The notes under the pieces: generated by a model
The model's database searches: none
What the model was told of the DNA's origin: nothing
What the model saw: only the letters and a program-made list of their open reading frames with translations
Position numbers and translations under genes: made by a program
Part shown: in pieces, positions 24,461-32,842 of the stretch
Layout of the letters: every line of letters begins with the position of its first letter
Position numbering within the stretch: the stretch's first letter is position 1
Source of the DNA: an uncultured Clostridia bacterium
GTDB taxonomy: Bacteria > Bacillota > Clostridia > Oscillospirales > Acutalibacteraceae
Assembly (NCBI GenBank): GCA_946491705.1
Contig: CAMLYM010000001.1
Location: 1 to 64,000, forward strand
Direction: 5' to 3'
DNA: 64,000 nucleotides

Positions 24461-25232
24461 GGTCAACCGAACCAATGCTCGGACAGTGCCGCCGCAAAGG
24501 GCGGCGGTCAGCCCCAGCTCAGAACTTTTCCTGCACAAATGCGTATTCTTTTTCCCACAGCGCCGGCTTGTGGAAGCTGCTCCATCCGGTCAGCGCCGCA
24601 AACAGCATCCATCCCAACCAACAAGGGACAACTCCTGCATATGTGCAACTAGAGATTTTTCTCCTCTTTTCTTTCTCCTTCTTCCATGGTCATATATACA
24701 CCGTGTTTCAGCGCCACGGGCGGATTGCAGATTTTGGCATACCCCTATGCCGAAATCAAAAAGAATCCAAGTAACGAACAAAAACACAGTGAATATAACA
24801 AAAGAAAACATAAGCAAAATAAATAGATAACAAATAAAAAATGCAAATGTTATATTTATATTGCTGAGTTTATATTGTAATTATAGTTTTCTTACCGATT
24901 AAAGTTAAGTGGAAAAAACAAGCGAAATACTCGAAAAATTCATACTCTTTTAATTCATAAATCATTTTAATCCTTGTTTTCAGAAAATAGTAATCAATAT
25001 TTCGAATAAAAAAGTAATTTATCGAAGATTTGCTCTGGCCAAGCAAGCAACTAGGTATCCTATTTTGACAGAGTGTTTCGAAAACAGGATGGCGTACCCG
25101 CCACCGGAGTACAGAAATGAGGAAGAAACGTGTGAACATTTTTTACATATCACATTTGAAGGGGAAACCCCGAAGAAACTCCCCGTGCTGCGGTGTGCGG
25201 CTTTCACCGGCATCTGTCTTTTTATGCGAAAA
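24461..25232. other. AT-rich intergenic stretch, no gene seen
   Basis: This stretch holds a GC-rich hairpin at 24489-24506 (GCCGCC/GGCGGC), a hairpin at 24735-24755 (GGCAT/ATGCC) and then about 450 bases of AT-rich sequence without ribosome binding sites or coding pattern. The reading frames across it have biased, low-plausibility composition. Confidence 0.6.
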
Positions 25233-25264
25233 GTCCCGGCCTGCAAAGGCTTGCAGGCCGGGAC
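25233..25264 (-). terminator. Terminator of the first PL11 gene
   Basis: GTCCCGGCCTGCAA pairs perfectly with TTGCAGGCCGGGAC (14 pairs, loop of four), with TTTT following on the minus strand, 34 bases after the stop. Confidence 0.9.
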
Positions 25265-25297
25265 GCGAGGGAAACTCATTCAGAGGAAGAGAAATGC

Positions 25298-28200
25298 CTA
25301 TTTGGTAACGCGGACGGAAAGCGGCAGCGTGTCCTCCGCCCACGTAAGGTCCGCACCGGCAATCTTTACCGTAAAGTTACGGGCGCCGGGAGTACCAACA
25401 CTCAAGGTGTAGGTCCAGGTGCGCACACCATTTTCGTCCACATACGTGCACGTGGTAGGCGCAAGGCCCATGCCGGTTTCGTTGAAGAGGCGGACCTTAG
25501 CAACATTGGTGGAAGTCTTGATGGTGGCGGTAATGGGCTCGTTGACCTTGCCGGTCGGATCTATCGCCGCCTCGATAAGTTCGATCTCGCCGCCCGGGGT
25601 AACCGATGCGTCGCCAATATGGAAGCGGACGGATACGCCCGTGTCAACGCCGTCTGCGTACACGCGCAGAGTACGGTCGCCCTTGGTAGCCAGAGAGAAG
25701 GTCAGGGTCCAGGTGATGGAACCGTCACCGTTGTCCTTGATATCGCGGACGGTTGCCAGGCCGTTGCCGTTTTCACCCACCAGGTAAGCCTTCGCTACGG
25801 TATCGGGGGTGGTGATGGTAACCTTGATGGTTTCGTTGACCGCATAGATTTCCTTATCGGCCCAAGCGGTGGTCTCTACGGGAGTGGGGGGTACATCCGG
25901 GTCAAATCCGTTGGTGTACGTGACCGGATAGGTGGGCAGTTCCATGTTCAGAACTTTATCCTTCACATCCTCGCCTAGATAGAAACCGCCGATATGAGGA
26001 GGCTGGTTGTAGGAGGTGTTCTGGCTGGCGACGCCGATGCGGTAACCCGAATCGTGCATCAAGGTGTAAATCATGTAATCGGTGGGGATGGTGGTGGAGT
26101 AAATGCGCAGCTCGGTGGAATCGGTGTTGCGGGCTACGATTTCCTCGCGCCAGTCGCCGAAGATGTCGGCGGTCAGGTTGGGCGTATTCTTGGTGCCGTT
26201 GTTGGTCACCGTGCCTTCCAGAACCGCAACCGTATCCAGGGTATTCTGTTCCCAGTTATACTTATAAATGGTCTGTTCGGTGCCGCCGTTGGAAGCACCC
26301 GGATTCTTGCCGTCGGGCAGTTCGCTGAGCAGATCGCCGTCCCAATAGGTGGCCCAGTTGCACACCATGCCCTTGGGCTTGGTTTCCACAACCGTCTCGC
26401 CGTAAACATTGTACATGGAATCGGTGGGGTCGATGATTTCGCTGGAAGGCTTCTGCGCCCAGACTTCAAAACCCGGATTGGGGGTAACGTTGGCGGCGAT
26501 GCCGCGGCCGATATCCTGGTTGGCGTATTTCTTGCCGAAAATAAACGCGCCGTTGGAGGTGTCCACCACCGTGAAGTTCATCGGGCTGGCGGAATCCTCG
26601 TAGGGCATCATCAGCTGCATGCCCTGGCGGTCCGGGAAGAAGGGACCCATGTGCAGGGCGTCGCCGTGGCCCAGGTTATAGGACGTGGCTTCCTTGCCGT
26701 TCTGGCTCCACAGGCGGGAACCGTCATAGTTGATGGCCAGCGGGCCGGTGGTGATCTCATCGAAGCCATCGCCGTCCATATCGCCGGCAACTGCGTAATG
26801 GGCGCCTTTGCCGGTGTAATCGCTGGCATTGGGAAGCTTGCTGGAGTCAAAGCTCCAGTAATGCTGCAGCTTGCCTTCGACCACAAAGTACGCGCCCATA
26901 GTCACCTTGGTGTAGTAACCGCGCTGCTCCAAGATCGCCGGGCGGGTTTTGGTGGCGTCCTGGGGATCGGGCGCGTAGAACATGGTGTTGTTGAAGCGGT
27001 CGGAGCGGTTGCCCCAATCGTCGCCCCACAAGGAAGCGTCCACGATCTTGTTGGGATAGTCGACACAGTCCATCAGCGCACCGGTTTCGCCGTTTACCAG
27101 GATGAGGAATTCGCCCTGGCGCGGGTCGATTACATGACCGTTGGAAGCGACCCAGTCTGCGGTCGGGTCGCCGATGGTGGCGACGCAGTACTTGTCTTCC
27201 ATGGTCATGATGCCCTCTTCGTTGGGCACGTAGATCTTCGTTCCGTCGGCGGCCTTGACGACGAACTCCGCCTTGCCGTCCTCATCGAAGTCATAGAAAA
27301 GGAACTGGTTGTAATGGGCGCCGGAGGGCTCGTTGTAGCCGATGTCCACACGCCACAGGATGGTGCCGTCCATTTTGTAGCAGTCAAAATAGGTGGGGCT
27401 GGTCATACCGGTCTTGCCGGAGTCCATGGAGTTGCTGGGATACCACTTGACCACGATTTCATACTCGCCGTCTCCGTCCACATCGGCAACCGACGCGTCG
27501 TTGAGGGAGTAGCTTCCGATGGTGCCCGACCCGTCATGGGTGGGTCGGTCGGCGGGCTTTTGAACCGCAATGCCCAGATAGTTCTGGCCCAGCGCCGTGA
27601 AGGGCTCGCTCTTGGTGGACTTGCCGCCCTGAATCGACTCGATGACGTACACGTCGCCGGCCTTACCGGCCGCGTCCACAAAATTCGTCTTGGTGGTGAT
27701 AGGCTCTGCGTTGATCTTCTGGTCGTTGCGGTAGACGTTAAAGGAGATGCCGGTGTTATACTCCGTAGAGAGCAGGCGCCAGCTGACGAACACACCGTCC
27801 GCCGACTGCATGGCCACGACGCCCCGGTCCAGCCACTCGGTGGAACGCGCAATGGCGTTATAACCGGCGGGAGGCGGATTGATAAACACCGTGAAGGTGG
27901 GAACGATGTCGCGGAAGTTGTTGTATTCCGCCGGGAAGGTGCCGGTGAACACATACTGGCCCGCCTTTGTTTCATCGAAGGCGGGGGTGCTGGTCCATTC
28001 GACCGGAATGTCCTTCATCGTCTTGTCGCCCATGGAGGCGGTGACGGTGGTGGGCAGGGTGATCGGATCGCCCAGGTACGCATAAATATTACTCGGCTGC
28101 GTGATGGACATAATCGCATTTGCGGAATAGAGCTTCGTGTAAACACAGAAGTTGTCGATGCCGCTGGTAAAGGTGTGGTTTTTGCCGCTCAGGCGGATGC

Positions 28201-29452
28201 CCTGCATGGCGATGCGGGTGATGCCGCCGGCGGTTTCCTCGTTGAGCGGGATGTCCGCATAGGTAAGAGCGGAATCCGGTTCGCCCCGCTTGGAAATCAC
28301 TAGGGTAGCAGTGTTTGCCTTAAAGTTGAAGGTCAGCTCCACGCTGTACCAGACGTCCTGCTCGGTAAAGCCGATCTTGGCGGCTTCGGTGGGAGAACCG
28401 TTCTGGTTGCCCGCATAGTAACCAAGCTGGCCATTGGAGTTTCTCGACTGGAGGGCGAACACCTGCCCGTTCTGCGAGAAGAAAGCGAACTCGTTGGAGT
28501 TATCCCCGGAGACGTTGGAACCGGGCAGCCAGTCGAAGGTGAAGTACAGAAGGTCCCCTTCGATGGGAGAGTCAAAGCTCTTGCTGGCGGCGCGGCCGCC
28601 CGACTGGCCGGCGATGGAGAACTGTAAATAATGGTTGCCGTTCGCTTCGGTAACGTTCGTGGGGTTGGCGTTGCCGTCAAAGCCCCATACGCCGCCGTCC
28701 TCAAAGTCGGCAGACTGGCTCAAAGACAGCGGGGATTTCACGCGGATGGAAACGTTGTCGATGCCGTTTGTGAAGGTGTGGTTGATGCCGCTCAGACGCA
28801 CGCCGTTCATGGCCATCCGGGTGATGGGGCCGACGGTTTCGTCCGCCAGGGCAATGTCCGAATAGGTAACGGCCGTCTCCGGTTCGCCCCGCTTGGCAAT
28901 GGTGAGCGCGGCGGTCTTGGAGGCCATGTTCAGGTCGAGCGTAACGCTGTACCAAGCCGTCTGATCGGTAAAGGAGATGGGCGTAGCGGCGGTAGGCGCG
29001 CTGGACGTGCCCGTGCTGTTGCCCGTATAATAGCCCAGGCTTCCCGCCGCGTTGGCGGAGCCTTTGGACTGCAAAGCAAAGACTTGCCCGGCCGCCGAAT
29101 AAAGGGCGAACTCGGTGGAGTTGTTGCCGCCCGTGCTGGTGCCGGGCAGCCAGTCAAAGGAAAACTGGAGCTCATCCGCGTCGTATGGCGTGGCAAAGCT
29201 CTTACTGGCGGCACGGCCGCCCGACTGGTTGGCAATGGAGAACTGCAGGTAGTGGTTTCCATTGGATTCCTCTGCAATGGAAGGGTTGGCGTTGCCGTCA
29301 AAGCCCCACAAATCGCCGTCTTCGAAGTCGGTGGAATCGTTGACTTCAAAGTCGGCGGGAGGCGCTGCGAACGCGGTAACGGTGAAGACACTCATTACCA
29401 TGCTCAGACAGAGCAGCAACGCAAGGAGTTTCCTGGTTTTCATTGCTTTCAT
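25298..29452 (-). CDS. Secreted rhamnogalacturonan lyase, PL11 family, multidomain (1384 aa)
   Basis: A signal peptide (residues 1-29, LLALLLCLSMVMSVFTVTAFA) is followed by two tandem copies of a beta-sandwich-like domain (about 40-236 and 245-438, each starting DFEDG..WGFDGNANP and holding GNHYLQFSIA). An Ig-like domain follows (about 445-535), then the PL11 catalytic propeller from about 540 (STEWLDRGVVAMQSADGVFVSWRLL, SLNDASVADVDGDGEYEIVVKW, GAHYNQFLFYDFDEDGKAEF) to about 1120, and the two-part C-terminal module shared by the four secreted genes. PL11 enzymes cut the rhamnogalacturonan I backbone of pectin; DxDGDG loops bind calcium. ATG 29452 follows AGGGAGA. Own promoter and terminator make it monocistronic. 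The enzyme is more than twice the size of minimal PL11 proteins. Confidence 0.9.
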   Translation of the reverse strand: MKAMKTRKLLALLLCLSMVMSVFTVTAFAAPPADFEVNDSTDFEDGDLWGFDGNANPSIAEESNGNHYLQFSIANQSGGRAASKSFATPYDADELQFSFDWLPGTSTGGNNSTEFALYSAAGQVFALQSKGSANAAGSLGYYTGNSTGTSSAPTAATPISFTDQTAWYSVTLDLNMASKTAALTIAKRGEPETAVTYSDIALADETVGPITRMAMNGVRLSGINHTFTNGIDNVSIRVKSPLSLSQSADFEDGGVWGFDGNANPTNVTEANGNHYLQFSIAGQSGGRAASKSFDSPIEGDLLYFTFDWLPGSNVSGDNSNEFAFFSQNGQVFALQSRNSNGQLGYYAGNQNGSPTEAAKIGFTEQDVWYSVELTFNFKANTATLVISKRGEPDSALTYADIPLNEETAGGITRIAMQGIRLSGKNHTFTSGIDNFCVYTKLYSANAIMSITQPSNIYAYLGDPITLPTTVTASMGDKTMKDIPVEWTSTPAFDETKAGQYVFTGTFPAEYNNFRDIVPTFTVFINPPPAGYNAIARSTEWLDRGVVAMQSADGVFVSWRLLSTEYNTGISFNVYRNDQKINAEPITTKTNFVDAAGKAGDVYVIESIQGGKSTKSEPFTALGQNYLGIAVQKPADRPTHDGSGTIGSYSLNDASVADVDGDGEYEIVVKWYPSNSMDSGKTGMTSPTYFDCYKMDGTILWRVDIGYNEPSGAHYNQFLFYDFDEDGKAEFVVKAADGTKIYVPNEEGIMTMEDKYCVATIGDPTADWVASNGHVIDPRQGEFLILVNGETGALMDCVDYPNKIVDASLWGDDWGNRSDRFNNTMFYAPDPQDATKTRPAILEQRGYYTKVTMGAYFVVEGKLQHYWSFDSSKLPNASDYTGKGAHYAVAGDMDGDGFDEITTGPLAINYDGSRLWSQNGKEATSYNLGHGDALHMGPFFPDRQGMQLMMPYEDSASPMNFTVVDTSNGAFIFGKKYANQDIGRGIAANVTPNPGFEVWAQKPSSEIIDPTDSMYNVYGETVVETKPKGMVCNWATYWDGDLLSELPDGKNPGASNGGTEQTIYKYNWEQNTLDTVAVLEGTVTNNGTKNTPNLTADIFGDWREEIVARNTDSTELRIYSTTIPTDYMIYTLMHDSGYRIGVASQNTSYNQPPHIGGFYLGEDVKDKVLNMELPTYPVTYTNGFDPDVPPTPVETTAWADKEIYAVNETIKVTITTPDTVAKAYLVGENGNGLATVRDIKDNGDGSITWTLTFSLATKGDRTLRVYADGVDTGVSVRFHIGDASVTPGGEIELIEAAIDPTGKVNEPITATIKTSTNVAKVRLFNETGMGLAPTTCTYVDENGVRTWTYTLSVGTPGARNFTVKIAGADLTWAEDTLPLSVRVTK

Positions 29453-29486
29453 ACATCTCCCTTTTCTTTACTCATCCGTAATAGCA

Positions 29487-29527
29487 GATGGTACCATCAT
29501 CATATACGATTTTGCTAAAATAGTCAA
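29487..29527 (-). promoter_or_regulatory. Promoter with operator-like palindrome for the first PL11 gene
   Basis: On the minus strand TTGACT (29522-29527), 17-base spacer, TATGAT (29499-29504). The perfect palindrome GATGGTACCATC (29487-29498) starts directly after the -10 box, covering the transcription start, a place where a repressor would block initiation. Confidence 0.65.
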
Positions 29528-29704
29528 TTTGTTTCCTGATTTTTTTATCAGTACAGATTAATTTTCGGAATTATGTCCTTTTTTGAGGATGGATATTGTG
29601 CAACTAGACATACAAATTTTTCTTTTTCGCCTTTCTTTTTCAGAGACTCATTCCGATTTTCACAGGATGAACAGAAAAGGAGGTTATCAGAAAGCCGCAT
29701 CATG

Positions 29705-29744
29705 GAAAAAGCCCCCGCGGATCCGATCGGGAATCCACGGGGGC
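29705..29744 (-). terminator. Terminator of the GH43-like gene
   Basis: GCCCCCGTGGATTC pairs with the GGATCCGCGGGGGC strand with one mismatch and is followed by TTTTTCC on the minus strand, 30 bases after the stop. The rest of the 29453-29774 gap holds only the promoter above and AT-rich sequence. Confidence 0.85.
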
Positions 29745-29774
29745 TTTTATTGATAAGAAGGAAGAAGGAAAGTG

Positions 29775-32321
29775 TTATCTAGTAATGCGAACCTGCAGGG
29801 CTTCGGTATCCTCTGCCCACTGCATATCAGAACCGGCAACCTTCACGTTAAAGGAACGGATGCCCGGAGTTCCTACGCTGAGAGTGTAGGTCCAGGTGCG
29901 CACGCCATCCTTATCCACGTAGGTGCAGCTGGTGGGAGCCAGGCCCATGCCGCTCTCGTTGAAGAGACGGACCTTCGCCACGCTGGTGGAAGTCTGGATG
30001 GTGGCGGTGAAGGGCTCGTTGACCTTCGCGGTCTTGTCAGCCTTTGCGCTGATGAGCTTGACCTCATTGTCGGGTTCAACCGATACGGACGTGGTGCCAA
30101 CGGCAATCTTTACATCCAGACCGGTGTCCATACCGTCCACATAAACGCTCAGGGTACGGTCTCCCTTAGAGCCCAAGGACAGGGTCAAAGTCCAGGTAGC
30201 CGTGCCGTCGCCGTTGTCAACAGCCTCGCGGGTGGAGACCAGGCCGCTGCCAGACTCGCTGACCAGATAGGGCTTCTGGGCGTACTTGCTGGTGGTGACA
30301 TTCACGGAGAAGGGCTCGTTGACCTTGCAGGCGGCCTTGCTGGCTTCCGCGGAAACCGGAACGTTCTTAATCAGGGCCAGATCATCGAACATAACCCACT
30401 GATCCGCCGCAGCGTCAGAGTAAACGCCGATTTCACACTGACCGCCGGTAATCTGAACATCAGAGAGAACGACCTGCGTCCAATCGTCCATTTTGTTGGC
30501 CAACGAGGCCTTGTACTCCTGATCGCCGGACTTGAGGTACATATCGCAGGCAGCCTGACCGCCGCTGCTTCTGACCCAGCCGTACATGGTGTAAGAGCCA
30601 TCCTCAAGATTGGTGATCGTCTGCTTGGTTCTGGTCTTATAAGCGTCCGTGCCTTCGTTGCGCTTGGTGTATCCGTGATACCACGAATAGTTACCAAAGA
30701 TCGGGCTGCAATAAGCCTTGCCGTCGGTGAGCAGCTGGAACTCCTTCTCTGCTGCAGAGGTACCGCGGTTGCCGCCGTAGTTGATCTGTGCAACCTGACC
30801 GGCAGTGCTCTCAACCTCCCAGCCGTTGGGAGTATTGACGTAACTTTGGATAGCGCCAAGAGCACCAGCAACGCGGTCGCACTCGAAGGAGGGGTTATGG
30901 ATGTAGTTGTTGTTTTCGCCTACCGACCAGGTACCCTTTTCAAGGTCGATCTCAAACTGGGAAACATCGTTGAAAATCGGGGTAATGCCGTCTTCCGCAA
31001 AGGTAATCGGGCACCAGGCATTGTAGCCGATGCCGTTGCCGGCCATGTCGGACCAGCGGTCGCCCAGGAAGAGAATCAGGGTATCTTCCGTGCCCTGGAC
31101 CTTCACAAAGTTGCTCACCTGAGTAACGTGGCTGAAGGTGGATACGCCGCCTTCCATCGGAAGAGAGCTGTTCGGCTTACCGTTCATGTCGGTAAAGGGG
31201 CCTGTGGGGCTGTCACCGATCATAACGAAGCTGGGAGAAGAGTTCCAGCCGCGCAGGTCGGAAGAAACCAGGTAATACTTGCCGTTGATGGTGAACATGG
31301 AGTTGGCTTCACGGCCGCCGGAACGTCCATATTCCTCGTTGCCTTCGTAAACCTTGGTGATCTTCTCGAGATGGGTGTAATCTTCGTTGAATTCGCCCAC
31401 ATAGATGATATCACGTTCCCGCAGGGTATTGTCCGGATCCTGCTGATACGGAGGAACGGTCACGCCGTTGGAGCAGAAGATCAGATAAGGCGTACCGTCG
31501 TCGTCAACGAATATGGTCTGGTCGCCGGTGCCCTTGCTGAAGCAGCCAAGCTCTCTCAGATCCGCATCGCAGCTGGCATACTTGAAGGGGCCTGTGGGGC
31601 TGTCAGACACAGCGTAAAGCACGCCGTTGTCCAGCGACTCGCCGCTGTTGAGCATGCCGGAGAACTGGGTGGCCAGAACGTAATTGTCGTTCTTTGCGTT
31701 GTACATAACGCCCATGCGGCCAACCCACCAGGTCATCCGGGAATTCAAATCTTTGCTGGTCATGACGTCGCCTTCGTAATCCCAGTTGACCAGGTCGGTG
31801 GAGGTATAGCAGGTGACAGCCTGGAAGTTGGAACCGCCGGTTTTGGCGCCGTTGCTCTCATAATACGTTATTCCAGAGCCGTATCTCGCGCCGTACCAAT
31901 AGTACTTATCGCCGAATTTCTGGATATTACCCGCCTGAGACTGGATCGGGTTTCCATCGGTATCGCGATAGAATACATCGTTGGTGATCATATCGTCGCC
32001 AGTGATCACGTCCACATAGCAAGAGGCGGTTGCGCCGTCTGCAGCAGTGGCAGTGATCAAGGCGGAGCCGATACCCACCGAAGTGACGATGCCGTCGGGC
32101 GATACCCTAGCGACCTTCACATCGTCAGAGGCCCAAGTAACGTCACCCGCATCCGCACCGAAAAGATCCAGCTGAGTGACATCGCCGCCCTCGAGCATGG
32201 TAATCTCCGTTTGGGCCAGGCTCAGGGGAGAGGTTCCGTCTGCTGCAAACACAACGCCCTGCATGCATCCGAACAGGAGTGCGAAGGTAAGCAATACGGC
32301 AAGTAATTTGCGTGTTTTCAT
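29775..32321 (-). CDS. Secreted family-43-like glycoside hydrolase with Big2-like and carbohydrate-binding parts (848 aa)
   Basis: Signal peptide (residues 1-27), then a Big2-type Ig domain (about 30-105), then a five-bladed propeller (about 110-500) of the GH43 clan: FYRDTDGNPIQ with the candidate base aspartate, TGDQTIFVDDDGTPYLIF with the modulating aspartate, and GGREANSMF with the candidate acid glutamate. A carbohydrate-binding-like sandwich (about 510-680, NYIHNPSFECDR) and the shared two-part C-terminal module complete it. Related enzymes act on galactan or arabinan side chains; the exact linkage is unknown. ATG 32321 follows GAGGGAAACACAC; an in-frame extension upstream to 32528 has no signal peptide and is not used. 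Confidence 0.85.
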   Translation of the reverse strand: MKTRKLLAVLLTFALLFGCMQGVVFAADGTSPLSLAQTEITMLEGGDVTQLDLFGADAGDVTWASDDVKVARVSPDGIVTSVGIGSALITATAADGATASCYVDVITGDDMITNDVFYRDTDGNPIQSQAGNIQKFGDKYYWYGARYGSGITYYESNGAKTGGSNFQAVTCYTSTDLVNWDYEGDVMTSKDLNSRMTWWVGRMGVMYNAKNDNYVLATQFSGMLNSGESLDNGVLYAVSDSPTGPFKYASCDADLRELGCFSKGTGDQTIFVDDDGTPYLIFCSNGVTVPPYQQDPDNTLRERDIIYVGEFNEDYTHLEKITKVYEGNEEYGRSGGREANSMFTINGKYYLVSSDLRGWNSSPSFVMIGDSPTGPFTDMNGKPNSSLPMEGGVSTFSHVTQVSNFVKVQGTEDTLILFLGDRWSDMAGNGIGYNAWCPITFAEDGITPIFNDVSQFEIDLEKGTWSVGENNNYIHNPSFECDRVAGALGAIQSYVNTPNGWEVESTAGQVAQINYGGNRGTSAAEKEFQLLTDGKAYCSPIFGNYSWYHGYTKRNEGTDAYKTRTKQTITNLEDGSYTMYGWVRSSGGQAACDMYLKSGDQEYKASLANKMDDWTQVVLSDVQITGGQCEIGVYSDAAADQWVMFDDLALIKNVPVSAEASKAACKVNEPFSVNVTTSKYAQKPYLVSESGSGLVSTREAVDNGDGTATWTLTLSLGSKGDRTLSVYVDGMDTGLDVKIAVGTTSVSVEPDNEVKLISAKADKTAKVNEPFTATIQTSTSVAKVRLFNESGMGLAPTSCTYVDKDGVRTWTYTLSVGTPGIRSFNVKVAGSDMQWAEDTEALQVRITR

Positions 32322-32634
32322 GTGTGTTTCCCTCTTTTCTTTCTTATTGTTTCGGTTCGTGGGTTGCCGTGACTGGCTTCGGACAATATCCAACACCGCC
32401 TCGTGGGTTTCCCGGAAGAAAAGGAGCTTTCTTTTCGCGGGGAAACCGCCGTGGAGGCAAGGGAATCTTCCTCCAGTCATGCCCTTCTCAAAGCGGGAAA
32501 TCATCCTTCGAGCCGGAAGAGCTGGCACCGAAAATGCGCCGGGGATGGCAATGCGATTATCGGTCCCTCCTTACATTTCTAGTTCTTTGCGGGATTACCA
32601 ACCCCAGATATGGCAAAAGCCATACCAATCCCGT

Positions 32635-32669
32635 ACAACTATTATAGTTGTATGTATGCGAAATAAAAA
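32635..32669 (-). promoter_or_regulatory. Promoter with palindrome for the GH43-like gene
   Basis: TATAAT (32641-32646, minus strand) with a weak -35 TTTTTA at 17 bases. The palindrome ACAACTAT-T-ATAGTTGT (32635-32651) overlaps the -10 box. The transcript would start near 32633 and open with a nested hairpin (GGGATT/AATCCC enclosing TATGGC/GCCATA, 32591-32632), giving a 310-base leader without a supported gene. Confidence 0.45.
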
Positions 32670-32763
32670 GCAAAAAACTGTGATATTTTTTATAAAAAAT
32701 AGTAAAATCAATAATATATTTGTGCAAAATAGCAAACAATCGAAAACAATCGCAAGAAAAGAA

Positions 32764-32795
32764 AATCCCGGCCTGCAAAACAACAGGCCGGGATT
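32764..32795 (-). terminator. Terminator of the second PL11 gene
   Basis: AATCCCGGCCTG pairs with CAGGCCGGGATT (12 pairs, loop of eight) and is followed by TTTTCTTTTCTT on the minus strand. Its GGCCTG core matches the terminator at 25233. Confidence 0.9.
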
Positions 32796-32842
32796 CGCTA
32801 TGAAGGAATAACTTATAGGATAAGAAGGAAGAAGACAAAGGG

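Noticed and set aside
24302-24538. 78-residue minus-strand frame (with SRKNKCSSWETYPVAG) as a gene remnant
   Set aside because: No ribosome binding site and unlike a domain; the region looks more like structured RNA.
25193-32306. Very long plus-strand frames (261, 769 and 844 residues) opposite the secreted enzyme genes
   Set aside because: They are shadow frames of GC-rich minus-strand genes with signal peptides, domain motifs and ribosome binding sites. Their sequences are V/G/A/H/R-rich with no domain.
32322-32528. In-frame 69-residue extension of the GH43-like gene
   Set aside because: It has no export signal at its start and would bury the signal peptide at 32321.
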